From Crocinitomicaceae bacterium (GTDB lineage: Bacteria; Bacteroidota; Bacteroidia; Flavobacteriales_D; Sanyastnellaceae): a stretch of DNA of 64,000 nt. Below the pieces are notes generated by a model. That model ran no database searches. It was not told the DNA's origin and saw only the letters and a program-made list of their open reading frames with translations. The DNA lies in the NCBI GenBank assembly GCA_002722795.1, contig PBMY01000001.1, positions 83,330 to 147,329 of the forward strand. The letters run 5' to 3'. The position numbers and the translations under genes were made by a program. Below, piece by piece: positions 1 to 9,129 of this stretch (position 1 is its first letter; each line of letters begins with the position of its first letter).

Positions 1-381
1 AATAGCCCCTATCCATTCAGACTTATGGTATTCATTTTCAAACCTTGCTTCTACATCTCCAAGAGGTGCGCAAACCACATCGTCATCTATTGGAAGATCG
101 CTTAATGATGCAACGTATGACCCGTTTCTAAACACAATTCTATATGAGTCTAAAAATGGAATTGGATTTGGTAATATTTCCTCAGGCCAAACCACACCTT
201 CCCCCGAACAAGTCATCAGCGAGGAATTCACGAGTTTGGATATGGGCGAGTACTTCCACCTTTCCGATTTTCTTGTAGGCACAGGAAGATCAGCCATATA
301 TTGATGCCCTTGTGATCGCAACTCGTGGGAATTACTCGGAGCTTGAAAGTTTGATATAAAGCTTTCCTTAGATCCAGTCAT
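1..381 (-). CDS. sufD: SufD, Fe-S cluster scaffold subunit (N-terminal part, cut by window edge)
   Basis: The frame opens at an ATG whose complement is at 379-381, overlaps the end of sufC by 14 bases and stays open to base 1, giving 127 codons without a stop. The translation contains PTRKSERWKYSPISKL, which matches the N-terminal P-T-x-K-x-E-x-W-K-Y region typical of SufD, and its position directly after sufC is the usual sufB-sufC-sufD order. SufD forms the SufBC2D complex with SufB and SufC that builds Fe-S clusters in the cytoplasm. The C-terminal beta-helix and the conserved C-terminal residues lie outside the window, so integrity cannot be judged. It is absent from the ORF track only because it is truncated. 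Confidence 0.85.
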   Translation of the reverse strand, partial: MTGSKESFISNFQAPSNSHELRSQGHQYMADLPVPTRKSERWKYSPISKLVNSSLMTCSGEGVVWPEEILPNPIPFLDSYRIVFRNGSYVASLSDLPIDDDVVCAPLGDVEARFENEYHKSEWIGAI

Positions 382-1102
382 ATCCCTTTTCTTCGAGTTC
401 AAGAGCTAGTTCTTTGCCCCCACTTTTCACGATTTTACCCTCTGATAAAACGTGTACAAAATCTGGCACAATATGGTCAAGCAGTCTCTGATAGTGAGTG
501 ATAACCATAAAACTTCTGTCTGAATTTCTCATTGCGTTTACACCCTGTGAAACAACTCTTAATGCGTCAATATCTAAGCCTGAATCCGTTTCGTCTAGGA
601 CTGCGAGTTTGGGCTCCAACATAGCCATCTGGAAAATCTCATTCCTCTTCTTTTCTCCCCCAGAAAAACCTTCGTTTACAGACCTGTCCCTCAGACGGCC
701 GTCGAGTTCCACTAATGATGCACATTCTTTGACCTTTTGCAAGAAGTCATTGCCTTTAATGGGGTCAAGACCTGCGTGCGCGCGCTTTCCATTTATAGCA
801 GCCTTCATGAAATTCATGTTGCTCACTCCTGGAATTTCAACTGGGTATTGGAATGCGAGAAATAGCCCCTCGCGTGCCCTGTCGCTAGCGTCCATGTCTA
901 ACAGGTCGACACCGTCGAAATCGACGGAACCATCTGTAACTTCATAATCCTCCCTTCCAGATAGAACTGAAGCGAGAGTAGATTTGCCCGAACCGTTTGG
1001 CCCCATAATTGCATGAACCTCCCCCGGTCCAACTTCTAAATCTAGTCCATTGAGAATTTTAGTGTCCCCAACTTGAGCGTGTAAATTTTTAATCTTTAGC
1101 AT
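368..1102 (-). CDS. sufC: SufC, Fe-S cluster assembly ATPase
   Basis: A 244-residue ABC-type ATPase with Walker A GPNGSGKST near residue 34-42, the Suf-specific signature FSGGEKKRNEI near residue 147, Walker B LAVLDETDSGLD and an H-loop ITHYQR. The KKRNE version of the signature and the DETDSGLD Walker B are characteristic of SufC rather than of a transporter ATPase. It powers rearrangement of the SufBCD scaffold in the cytoplasm. It starts one base inside the end of sufB and overlaps sufD, so translation of the three is probably coupled. Length is normal for the family. Confidence 0.97.
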   Translation of the reverse strand: MLKIKNLHAQVGDTKILNGLDLEVGPGEVHAIMGPNGSGKSTLASVLSGREDYEVTDGSVDFDGVDLLDMDASDRAREGLFLAFQYPVEIPGVSNMNFMKAAINGKRAHAGLDPIKGNDFLQKVKECASLVELDGRLRDRSVNEGFSGGEKKRNEIFQMAMLEPKLAVLDETDSGLDIDALRVVSQGVNAMRNSDRSFMVITHYQRLLDHIVPDFVHVLSEGKIVKSGGKELALELEEKGYDWI

Positions 1103-2550
1103 TATCCTACGGATCCTTCTAATGAAATTGTCAAAAGTTTTTGAGCTTCTACTGCAAACTCCATTGGAAGTTTGTTCAATACTTCTTTCGCGTAGCCCTT
1201 TACGATAAGTCCAATTGCCTCCTCTTCGTCAATACCTCTTTGTTGGCAATAGAAGATTTGATCTTCACCAATTTTTGAAGTTGTAGCCTCGTGCTCGATT
1301 TTGGCAGTTGGATTGCTTGCTTCAATGTATGGAAATGTGTGTGCTCCGCAATTGCTTGACATAAGAAGTGAGTCACATACAGAGAAATTTCTTGCGTTAG
1401 TTGCTCCAGGGTGAATCTTTACAAGACCCCTATAACTGTTTTGAGAATTACCGGCTGAAATTCCTTTAGAAATAATCGTTGACCTTGAACGTTTTCCCAA
1501 ATGAATCATCTTAGTTCCGGTATCTGCCTGCTGCATGTTGTTTGTCACTGCAACACTAAAAAATTCACCTATACTGTCGTCCCCCTTAAGGATGCAGCTA
1601 GGATATTTCCATGTTACTGCTGAGCCTGTCTCTACTTGGGTCCAACTGATTTTAGAACGATGGTGACAAATGCCTCGTTTTGTTACAAAGTTGTATACCC
1701 CACCCATTCCATTTTCGTCACCTGGGTACCAGTTTTGAACTGTGCTGTATTTCACCTCAGCGTCATCTAAGCTCACGATTTCTACTACTGCAGCGTGGAG
1801 TTGATTTTCGTCTCGTTGGGGTGCTGTACAGCCCTCGAGGTAGCTTACGTAACTTCCTTCATCAGCAATTAAAAGAGTTCTTTCAAACTGACCAGTTCCC
1901 GCTTCATTAATTCTGAAGTAGGTACTGAGTTCCATGGGGCATCTAACTCCTTTGGGGATATAGCAAAAAGAACCATCAGTGAATACTGCTGAATTCAATG
2001 CTGCATAATAATTATCTTTTTGTGGTACTACTGTGCCGATATATTTTTTTACTAGCTCAGGGTGCTCTTGAACCGCCTCGCTCAAAGAACAAAATATCAC
2101 TCCTAGATCACCAAGTTTTTCTTTAAACGAAGTTGCAACGCTCACGCTGTCCATCACGAAATCGACTGCAACACCGCTCAACCTTTTTTGTTCTTCAAGA
2201 CTGATTCCAAGCTTCTCCATAGTTTTTCTCAACTCAGGATCAACCTCGTCTAATGACTTTAGTTCCTTTTTCTTCTTCGGGGCAGAGTAATAACTAATCG
2301 CTTGAAGGTCTGGTTTGGGATATTGCAAATGAGCCCATTTTGGTTCTGCCATTTTAGACCAAACCTTAAATGCCTGGAGTCTCCACTCCAACATCCATTC
2401 TGGTTCGTTTTTTTTCGCGCTAATCTCTCTAATTACGTCTTCATTCAGTCCAGGCGCAATTGTATCGGATTCAATATCAGTTGTAAATCCAAACTCGTAA
2501 CTCTTTCCGGTTACCTCATTGAGTAGCTTATCTTCTTCTGTTTGGCCCAT
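1102..2550 (-). CDS. sufB: SufB, Fe-S cluster scaffold subunit
   Basis: The protein contains [30 protein letters not shown], the standard SufB N-terminal block, followed by the beta-helix core with [35 protein letters not shown] and the C-terminal [21 protein letters not shown] block. I place the start at residue 34 of the ORF-track entry ([13 protein letters not shown] at 2550), because other SufB proteins begin about there and the longer version would run into the upstream IscA-like gene. It is about 482 residues, normal for the family. It lies 13 bases after the IscA-like gene and abuts sufC. Confidence 0.96.
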   Translation of the reverse strand: MGQTEEDKLLNEVTGKSYEFGFTTDIESDTIAPGLNEDVIREISAKKNEPEWMLEWRLQAFKVWSKMAEPKWAHLQYPKPDLQAISYYSAPKKKKELKSLDEVDPELRKTMEKLGISLEEQKRLSGVAVDFVMDSVSVATSFKEKLGDLGVIFCSLSEAVQEHPELVKKYIGTVVPQKDNYYAALNSAVFTDGSFCYIPKGVRCPMELSTYFRINEAGTGQFERTLLIADEGSYVSYLEGCTAPQRDENQLHAAVVEIVSLDDAEVKYSTVQNWYPGDENGMGGVYNFVTKRGICHHRSKISWTQVETGSAVTWKYPSCILKGDDSIGEFFSVAVTNNMQQADTGTKMIHLGKRSRSTIISKGISAGNSQNSYRGLVKIHPGATNARNFSVCDSLLMSSNCGAHTFPYIEASNPTAKIEHEATTSKIGEDQIFYCQQRGIDEEEAIGLIVKGYAKEVLNKLPMEFAVEAQKLLTISLEGSVG

Positions 2551-2563
2551 CTGAATCATTCTA

Positions 2564-2890
2564 TCAAAGAGAAAAACTCTCTCCGCATCCACAAGTTCTG
2601 TTTGCATTTGGGTTGTAAAATTCAAACCCCTTACCATTAAGCCCCCCACTATATCTCAGCTCTGTCCCCACTAAATACAGGAAACTTTTTTTGTCTACCA
2701 CTATCGTAATGCCTTTATCCTCAAAGCTTTGGTCTCCTTCCTTCTGCTCTGTGTCAAAATCCATTTCATACATCAGTCCACTACAACCCCCGCCTTTTAC
2801 ACCTACACGTAAAAAGCTGTTTTCAGGCATACCCTCGTCATTTAAGAGTTTGCGCACCTGAGTTGCTGCCGATTCGCTTACTGTAATCAT
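2564..2890 (-). CDS. HesB/IscA/SufA-family Fe-S carrier protein
   Basis: A 108-residue A-type carrier with the three conserved cysteines in [11 protein letters not shown] and TCGCGESF near the C-terminus. It passes Fe-S clusters from the Suf scaffold to target proteins. The start at 2890 ([10 protein letters not shown]) is preferred over the ORF-track start at 2941, because a TATTTTTG promoter box lies between the two and ends four bases before this ATG. It is the first gene of the suf operon here. Assignment to the family is firm; choosing between names sufA, iscA and erpA is not possible from sequence alone. Confidence 0.92.
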   Translation of the reverse strand: MITVSESAATQVRKLLNDEGMPENSFLRVGVKGGGCSGLMYEMDFDTEQKEGDQSFEDKGITIVVDKKSFLYLVGTELRYSGGLNGKGFEFYNPNANRTCGCGESFSL

Positions 2891-2894
2891 AGTG

Positions 2895-2902
2895 CAAAAA
2901 TA
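2895..2902 (-). promoter_or_regulatory. Bacteroidetes -7 promoter box of the suf operon
   Basis: On the minus strand the sequence reads TATTTTTG, an exact match to TAnnTTTG, with four bases before the ATG of the IscA-like gene. With the usual spacing to the transcription start the mRNA would begin at or next to the A of the start codon, so the transcript would be leaderless. The -33 element is not clear. Confidence 0.6.
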
Positions 2903-3006
2903 CCATAAAAAGGGGATGTTACGCCTTTTATTTATAATCATTATAAATAACTTTTTCTTTAGTGTTGACGTTCAGATATAAACGATTCAAATTGCATCTT
3001 TGAAAC

Positions 3007-3867
3007 ATGGATAAAATGCCCGCCTCACAAGCAACAACAACTTTTACAACTATAGTTGGGATGACGCTGACATTAGTGCTTGTAGGGCTTTTGGCTGTTG
3101 TCGCAATATTGGGGTATAGATGGGAGGAGCAACTACGTCAAGAGGTAAGAATTCAGGTTTACTTTCAAAGGGATTTAGACGAAACAGTGTTACGGTCTGC
3201 ATTAGCTGCTGTTGAGACTGACCAAGCCGTTGAAGAAGCAAGATATTTAGACCCCAAAGTAGAAGCTGAAAAACTTGAAGAAACAATTGGGGAAGATTTT
3301 ATTGATTTCCTAGGATATGTGCCTTTGCCTCCAGCAATGGATGTAAAAGTTCGAAGTGAATGGGGAACTTCTGAAAAACTACCTCATTTAGCAAAAAGGT
3401 TAAATGATTTAGACGGAGTGAGTGAAGTCGTTTGGCAGAATCATCTTCTCGCTAAAATTGAAACCACAATTAGCCGTCTTTTGTACCCATTAATAGGCCT
3501 TTCAGCAGTTTGTTTCTTTATCGCTCTTGCTCTCATGAACAATACTGTTAGATTAACCGTCTTTGCTCGTAGATTCTTAATCCGAAACATGCAATTAGTC
3601 GGTGCTACACCTAGTTTTATAAGAAGACCATTTATTAAGCAGGGTGTTCTTTTAGGAATAACATCAGGATTTTTGTCTCTAGCAATAATTATGTCAGGTT
3701 TAACTCTGCTAAAATCTTATTCACCCGACGCTTCCATCTCTTTAACTATTGAATTCATTGGAATTATGGGCGTTGGACTTACGCTTGTTGGTGGGCTTTT
3801 AGGAATTCTATCAACAACTCTAGCTGTAAACAGATATTTAAGACTTGATTTAGGTAGGCTGCATTAA
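3007..3867 (+). CDS. ftsX: FtsX, cell division ABC transporter permease subunit
   Basis: A 286-residue membrane protein with an N-terminal transmembrane segment (about residues 15-36), an extracytoplasmic domain of about 130 residues containing the FtsX-typical FQRDLDE and AEKLEETIGEDFIDFLGYVPLP blocks, and a C-terminal FtsX permease domain with three transmembrane segments. FtsX works with the ATPase FtsE to control peptidoglycan hydrolases at the septum. No ftsE lies next to it; in Bacteroidetes ftsX commonly precedes DUF3098 and uppP as here. A box close to TAnnTTTG (CATCTTTG) lies just before the start. Confidence 0.93.
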   Translation: MDKMPASQATTTFTTIVGMTLTLVLVGLLAVVAILGYRWEEQLRQEVRIQVYFQRDLDETVLRSALAAVETDQAVEEARYLDPKVEAEKLEETIGEDFIDFLGYVPLPPAMDVKVRSEWGTSEKLPHLAKRLNDLDGVSEVVWQNHLLAKIETTISRLLYPLIGLSAVCFFIALALMNNTVRLTVFARRFLIRNMQLVGATPSFIRRPFIKQGVLLGITSGFLSLAIIMSGLTLLKSYSPDASISLTIEFIGIMGVGLTLVGGLLGILSTTLAVNRYLRLDLGRLH

Positions 3868-3881
3868 TTTAATTTCACATT

Positions 3882-4106
3882 ATGAGCAAACAAAATTTCG
3901 CTTTCACTAAAGAAAACTACGTCTGGTTAGGTGTGGGGATTGTGCTTCTTGTTATTGGATATCTACTAATGAGTGGCGGAGGTTCTGATAACCCAAACGA
4001 ATTCCACGCTGACCAACTCTTCAGTGCTCGCAGAATTACCCTGGCGCCTATAACCGTAGTTGCTGGTTATGGGACGATTCTATATGCAATTCTAAAAAAG
4101 CCGTGA
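3882..4106 (+). CDS. DUF3098 family small membrane protein
   Basis: A 74-residue protein with two hydrophobic segments (about residues 13-30 and 52-70). The motif FTKENYVWLGVGIVLLVIGY followed by LMSGGGSDNP and FSARRITLAPITV is typical of the Bacteroidetes DUF3098 family. Its function is unknown. It sits between ftsX and uppP, a conserved arrangement in the phylum that suggests a role in the cell envelope. Its TGA stop overlaps the GTG start of uppP. Confidence 0.88.
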   Translation: MSKQNFAFTKENYVWLGVGIVLLVIGYLLMSGGGSDNPNEFHADQLFSARRITLAPITVVAGYGTILYAILKKP

Positions 4107-4891
4107 TCGAGGAAATACTATCCTATTTGATTTTGGGCCTCATTCAAGGTCTCACAGAATTCCTTCCCGTTTCTAGCTCTGGTCATCTTACCCTATGTTC
4201 TGAGTTGTTGGGTATTAAAAGCGATGACATCACATTTAAAGTGCTAGTACACTTTGCTACTGCACTTAGCACAATCATTGTGTTTAGAGAGGACATCATG
4301 AATCTTATCTCAAGTTTTTTCAAAAGAGATAATAGCAGTAATTCTGCAAGAAATTATATCGGCCTGCTAGCTCTTAGTGCTATTCCAGCTGCATTTGTAG
4401 GTTTTACTATGAAGGGCCAAATAGAAGCCCTAGACAATCCTCAATTTGTTGGATATATGCTTATCGTTACTGCCTTAATTCTCGCAGTATCGCAAAAGTT
4501 GAATGCTTCACAAGAGAAGGGTGTTAATGGTAGTCGATCAATTTTAATCGGACTTGCTCAAGCACTAGCTGTTCTCCCTGGGATAAGCCGTTCAGGCAGC
4601 ACTATTGGAACTGCGTTGTTGCTCGGTGTTTCTAGAGAAGAAGCTGCTCGGTTTAGCTTTTTAATGGCAATGCCTGTTATTATAGGAGCTACCCTTCTTG
4701 AAACAAAGGAATTATTAGAAGTTGGAGCTACTACTTCAGGACCTTTGATGGGTTATGTTGTTGGAGTTATCGCAGCATTCGTTTCAGGCCTAATCGCTTG
4801 TAAACTAATGATTCGCCTTGTAAAAGACACTAACCTATTGTGGTTTGCCGTTTATTGTGCTGTAGTTGGCTTGATTGCCATTATAATTTGA
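4103..4891 (+). CDS. uppP: Undecaprenyl-diphosphatase UppP (BacA family)
   Basis: A 262-residue polytopic membrane protein with both UppP signature motifs: GLTEFLPVSSSGHL near residues 15-29 and GISRSGST in the second half. It removes a phosphate from undecaprenyl diphosphate to recycle the lipid carrier for peptidoglycan and other glycans. The start is GTG at 4103, overlapping the stop of the DUF3098 gene as GTGA, so the two are translationally coupled. Length is normal. Confidence 0.96.
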   Translation: MIEEILSYLILGLIQGLTEFLPVSSSGHLTLCSELLGIKSDDITFKVLVHFATALSTIIVFREDIMNLISSFFKRDNSSNSARNYIGLLALSAIPAAFVGFTMKGQIEALDNPQFVGYMLIVTALILAVSQKLNASQEKGVNGSRSILIGLAQALAVLPGISRSGSTIGTALLLGVSREEAARFSFLMAMPVIIGATLLETKELLEVGATTSGPLMGYVVGVIAAFVSGLIACKLMIRLVKDTNLLWFAVYCAVVGLIAIII

Positions 4892-4896
4892 CCAAC

Positions 4897-5433
4897 ATGA
4901 AAAAATATCGCCTACTAACAATTTTACTTTCAGGAATTGTTCTCATGACTGGTTGTGTTGAGGTAACATTCCCTGAACCAATGCCTTTTAATAGAAGGGA
5001 TAGGCAGTATTTCCCAAAAAGCACAAAGGGTGTTTGGTATGATAAAACAAGTAATGACAATCTTAAAGACTCCATTATCATTTACTCAGAGTTCATTGAT
5101 TTTGGCGAAGAGCCATTGATATTAGGTGATAAAACTATTCTAAGAAAATTTAATAGTTACTTCGTTTTAAGTTCAAAAAATGAAGATGGACGTTGGGTTG
5201 TGTATTTGGCTAAATGCAATGATGAGACGCTTAGCCTTTATGAGTTTGATGGTGGAGATAAGGAAAAGGTAGCAATTTGGGAAGGTGTTTTAGTCGGCTC
5301 AGGAGTTGAGAAATTTCAAAGAGAAAATAGCGACAAGCTAAGTGAGATTAAGCTTAACCCATCTAACAATAAAGAATTCAGAGAGATAATCAATAAAGGC
5401 GGTCTCAGTCACATGGGTGATTTTGTAAGATGA
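4897..5433 (+). CDS. Unrecognised lipoprotein
   Basis: A 178-residue protein starting MKKYRLLTILLSGIVLMTGC, a clear lipoprotein signal with the lipid-modified Cys at residue 20. I start it at 4897, five bases after the uppP stop; the ORF-track start lies inside uppP. The rest is a soluble, mostly polar domain without a motif I recognise. It overlaps the next gene (AsmA-like) by ATGA, suggesting joint function in the envelope. No function is claimed. Confidence 0.8.
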   Translation: MKKYRLLTILLSGIVLMTGCVEVTFPEPMPFNRRDRQYFPKSTKGVWYDKTSNDNLKDSIIIYSEFIDFGEEPLILGDKTILRKFNSYFVLSSKNEDGRWVVYLAKCNDETLSLYEFDGGDKEKVAIWEGVLVGSGVEKFQRENSDKLSEIKLNPSNNKEFREIINKGGLSHMGDFVR

Positions 5434-7907
5434 CAAAAAAGAAAATCCTTTTAAGTCTGCTTTTACTCCTATTAGTTACAGTGGGTGGAGTTTCTTCTTA
5501 TGTTTTAATAAAAGGCGACGTATGGAAGGAGCTGGCGCTTAAATCCATTAATGACAATATCACTACAAGCTTAATTGTGGATGATGTAGAAGTAAGCATA
5601 CTTTCTTCATTCCCCCAAATAAGTGTGGATCTGAAAGATGTACGACTCGTTGGGGCGCCGAAAAGAGCTGGTGTTAAGTCTGACACTTTAATATCTGTAA
5701 ATAAGCTTGGCGTTGCATTTTCATTGTGGGATGTCGTGTTTGGGGATCCTGTAATTCGATCGATTTATTTAGAAAATGGAGCCCTACAAATTGAGGAGTT
5801 CGCTGGTGGTAAATGGAACTATGAAATTGCTTCAAAAAGCGAAGACAGCTCTAGTTTAGAAATCTCTTCAATTCATTTAACCGATATAGACTTCACGTAC
5901 ATTGAAAAGGGTGCCAAAAAGTCAACAGGACTGATTAATAAAGCAGAGATACGTAGTGATTGGCTAACTGTTTCATTTGAGGATTTAAACTATGATGGAA
6001 TTAGCGACGTCTTCATTCCATTATACGGAGAGTTCCGAACATCGTTCTCTGCAAATGAGCACAATGGTTATTCAGGAGTCATTGAAAACGGAGTGTTAGC
6101 TGATCTAGATGTTTCGTGCGAATTTGTTTTGGACGACAAAGGAGGCTTTGACGTTTGGGGTCATTTTGCAAGTGTTTCTAAAGACGAATTAAGGTCTGTA
6201 TTTTTAGAACAGGAGAGTTTTGAGGGATGGACTTATGGTGGAAGACCAAACCTGTTTTTTTTCACTGATGAGTCAGTGGGAAGAATTGACTTTAAGCTAC
6301 CAGAGGCTGAATTTGCTATTTCTCCTGATCTTACAGGATTATCACTAAATAACAAGGGGTTAATCTCAGGCGAAGGGCGAGTAGACTTGGATTACAAAAG
6401 AGATGTTCTTGGGTTTTCTATAAAAGACGGTGTCATTAATTCTAATGGACTTGAAGCTGAATTATCTGGCTCTACTCCCTCGTGGGGATCTAAGCCCGTA
6501 GATTTTGATATTAAAGCAACTCTTGATTTAGGGTCATCATATCTATCATGGATCCCAGGTGTAAATATTGATACTGAATCTGTTATGCCAAGCCAAGGGG
6601 CCATTTCGATTAATACTCTAGTCTCATGGTTGCCTACTGGTGGTTTTACTACCTCATTGATACAGGCAGAATCTTCCTCAATCAAAGGGAATTTAAACTC
6701 TAATCCATATACATTGAGTAATGTGCTGTTTGATTACTCTAAAGACGTCCTTAAGGTTGATCGGTTGAATTATAATTGGGCAGGGAATGTCGGAGAAATG
6801 ACTTGCCATCTTAGCTCGGTTGATGATCTAATTCAAGGAGGTGCAGTACTTGGGTCAGTGCAAGTTGATGCAGAAAGTATTTTAGTTGACCCCCTCTTTA
6901 GTTGGTGGGAAAACAGGCCCGATTCTGAAGAAGAATCTCTAACTATTTCGCTTCTGCAAAATGGCTCTTCATTGAGTTATTCGGTAAACTCTGACATTTT
7001 AATTTGGGATGGTCTTGAATGCACAGACGTCTCAAGTAGAGGAGAAATTGGCACAAAGACTATGCGTATCAGTTTCGCCAAAACTCAACTCCTAGATGGT
7101 GAAGCTACTATCCAAGGTCAACTAAAAACATTAAACAACAAATACTCCTTAGGGCTTGTTGGATCTGCTGAGGGCTTTTTGATTTCCGATATGTTCAGGG
7201 TCTATGAGAATTTTGGCCAAGACTTCTTAAGAGCTGAACACTTGGAGGGTCGAGGTGATGTTAGTGGCAGCATGAATCTTGTTTGGGATAGGGAAGGAAA
7301 CTGGGAATCTAATTCATTCGATGCAGAACTGCAGGCAAGTGTGTCTAACGGTAGGCTTAAAAGCCTTGAGGTGTTTGACGCGGTGGCTGATTACTTAAAA
7401 GAAAACAGATTGATTGCTCCTCTTGTTAATCCTGAGGATTTGAGGAAGAGGCTTTCAGATATTAAGTTTGATTATGTAGAAACCCCTGTTTCCGTTTCAA
7501 TGTCTACTGTCAGTATCCCCTTTACAAACATTAAATCCTCTGCTATGAATGTTAGTCTTGAAGGAGCCCAAACTTTCGCGGGCGAAATCGATTACACTTT
7601 AGGCTTTGCCTTAAGAGATCTAAGAGATAACAAACAAGGAGAATTTGGTAACATACAAGACGACGGCTTAGGCAACATGTTCTTCCTAGGAATGGACGAC
7701 ACACTTGATGAGCCTGTTTTCAGCTATGATAGAAAAGCACACAAAGCCCACAGGCGTAGAGCAATAAACGCAGAAGCTCAACGAATAAAAGATGCGTTTA
7801 AAAAAGAGGAGGAAGATTCATCCAAGGAAGAGAAGGATGAAAAGTCCAAACACTCATGGAAAAATAATCCCGAAATCCTTGACGATCCTGAGGATGACGA
7901 TTTTTAG
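5430..7907 (+). CDS. AsmA-like outer membrane biogenesis protein
   Basis: An 825-residue protein with one N-terminal membrane anchor (about residues 5-26) and a long periplasmic part rich in beta strands. The N-terminal section (SLIVDDVEVSILSSFPQISVDLKDVRL ... LISVNKLGVAFSLWDVVFGDPVIRSIYLENG) is the AsmA/DUF748-type signature of membrane-anchored proteins related to TamB and now linked to lipid transport between membranes. The last 60 residues are highly charged (KKEEEDSSKEEKDEKSK). It is coupled by ATGA to the lipoprotein before it. The family call is firm, the exact cargo is not known. Confidence 0.85.
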   Translation: MTKKKILLSLLLLLLVTVGGVSSYVLIKGDVWKELALKSINDNITTSLIVDDVEVSILSSFPQISVDLKDVRLVGAPKRAGVKSDTLISVNKLGVAFSLWDVVFGDPVIRSIYLENGALQIEEFAGGKWNYEIASKSEDSSSLEISSIHLTDIDFTYIEKGAKKSTGLINKAEIRSDWLTVSFEDLNYDGISDVFIPLYGEFRTSFSANEHNGYSGVIENGVLADLDVSCEFVLDDKGGFDVWGHFASVSKDELRSVFLEQESFEGWTYGGRPNLFFFTDESVGRIDFKLPEAEFAISPDLTGLSLNNKGLISGEGRVDLDYKRDVLGFSIKDGVINSNGLEAELSGSTPSWGSKPVDFDIKATLDLGSSYLSWIPGVNIDTESVMPSQGAISINTLVSWLPTGGFTTSLIQAESSSIKGNLNSNPYTLSNVLFDYSKDVLKVDRLNYNWAGNVGEMTCHLSSVDDLIQGGAVLGSVQVDAESILVDPLFSWWENRPDSEEESLTISLLQNGSSLSYSVNSDILIWDGLECTDVSSRGEIGTKTMRISFAKTQLLDGEATIQGQLKTLNNKYSLGLVGSAEGFLISDMFRVYENFGQDFLRAEHLEGRGDVSGSMNLVWDREGNWESNSFDAELQASVSNGRLKSLEVFDAVADYLKENRLIAPLVNPEDLRKRLSDIKFDYVETPVSVSMSTVSIPFTNIKSSAMNVSLEGAQTFAGEIDYTLGFALRDLRDNKQGEFGNIQDDGLGNMFFLGMDDTLDEPVFSYDRKAHKAHRRRAINAEAQRIKDAFKKEEEDSSKEEKDEKSKHSWKNNPEILDDPEDDDF

Positions 7908-7931
7908 TTTAACTCTATCTTTATTCATTGA

Positions 7932-8447
7932 ATGGACGGTGACAAACACATATCGCTAACGGACTTAATCGAACGATTAAGAAATGGTGTTGATGCTGTA
8001 AACTCTAGCGAAGCTTCTAAGGAGGAATTGTCTGAGATGTTGATACTTTCGAGGGAGCTACATGAGAGGTTTGCCGTTCTGCGATTCAAAGCTTTTGAGG
8101 CTTCCACTCAAGAAGAACAAGTTGAAGAAGAGGATGAGAGTGTGAATGAATCCCAAATCGATTTAATCGACGCTATCGAAGAAGTGAGTTTGGCCGAACA
8201 GTACCAACGTAAGCCATTAAGCTCCGTTGGAGAAGGGCTTACCATTTTAGAAAGAGCAAACTTCACTTCAATATTGTTTTCTAATGACGATGCTAGATTC
8301 AACAATATGTTGGATAATGTGGATGATTGTAATAGTGTGGATGAAGCAACAAAATTATTCAGAGAGTCTATTAATCCATCCGGAAGAAACGAGGATGTGG
8401 ACTTAGCAATTAAGTCATTCGAAGAACGAATACCAAGAATATTTTAA
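7932..8447 (+). CDS. Acidic hypothetical protein, coiled-coil and helical
   Basis: A 171-residue, strongly acidic, mostly helical protein. An N-terminal segment (LTDLIERLRNGVDAVNSSEASKEELSEMLILSRELHERFAVLRFKAFEA) looks like a helical hairpin, followed by an acidic linker and a C-terminal block (RANFTSILFSNDDARFNNMLDNVDDCNSVDEA) that resembles small conserved Bacteroidetes proteins of unknown function. A TATCTTTA box lies eight bases before the ATG, so it may start its own transcript. It is four bases upstream of rsmI. Confidence 0.75.
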   Translation: MDGDKHISLTDLIERLRNGVDAVNSSEASKEELSEMLILSRELHERFAVLRFKAFEASTQEEQVEEEDESVNESQIDLIDAIEEVSLAEQYQRKPLSSVGEGLTILERANFTSILFSNDDARFNNMLDNVDDCNSVDEATKLFRESINPSGRNEDVDLAIKSFEERIPRIF

Positions 8448-8451
8448 ATCG

Positions 8452-9129
8452 ATGGAATCAGGAAGGTTAGAAATAATTCCTACTCCAATTGGTAACCTTG
8501 GAGATATAACAAATAGAGCAATTGAGGTTCTTAGCTCATGTGATTTAATCCTCGCAGAGGACACTAGAACTACTAGAAACTTATTACGTCATTTAGGTGT
8601 CGATAAACCTCTTAAATCTTTTCATTTACACAATGAACATAAGGCTGTAGGATCTATAGTTGATTCTTTAACTTCAGGCCTGCACTATGCACTTTGTTCT
8701 GATGCAGGAACCCCAGGTATTTCAGACCCAGGATTCCTTTTAGTAAGGGCTTGTATTGAAGCTGGAATTGAAGTTAGTTGTTTGCCCGGTGCTACAGCAT
8801 TTGTGCCTGCATTAGTATTGTCTGGGCTTCCTTGTGATCGGTTTATCTTCGAGGGGTTTCTGCCACATAAGAAAGGAAGACAGAAGAGGTTGCAAGCAAT
8901 GATTCTAGAGAAAAGAACAACCGTTCTTTACGAATCGCCTCATAGAATTCTAAAACTGCTTCACGAACTAGTTAACTATGAATGTAGCTCTAGAAAGATT
9001 GCAGTATGTCGTGAGTTATCTAAGCTACATGAAGAAGTTATTAGAGGAACTGTGAGTGATGCATTGGAACACTTTTCTCGAAAGTCACCGAAGGGTGAAT
9101 TTGTAGTAGTTATAGAAGGCGCAGATTAA
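8452..9129 (+). CDS. rsmI: RsmI, 16S rRNA (cytidine1402-2'-O)-methyltransferase
   Basis: A 225-residue tetrapyrrole-methylase-fold protein with the RsmI blocks IPTPIGNLGDITNRA, ILAEDTRTTRNLLRHLG, SDAGTPGISDPGFLLVRA and FEGFLPHKKGRQKRL. It 2'-O-methylates C1402 in the decoding centre of 16S rRNA using S-adenosylmethionine. It is on the short side because the C-terminal extension found in some species is missing, which is common. It runs convergently into radA with a four-base overlap. Confidence 0.95.
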   Translation: MESGRLEIIPTPIGNLGDITNRAIEVLSSCDLILAEDTRTTRNLLRHLGVDKPLKSFHLHNEHKAVGSIVDSLTSGLHYALCSDAGTPGISDPGFLLVRACIEAGIEVSCLPGATAFVPALVLSGLPCDRFIFEGFLPHKKGRQKRLQAMILEKRTTVLYESPHRILKLLHELVNYECSSRKIAVCRELSKLHEEVIRGTVSDALEHFSRKSPKGEFVVVIEGAD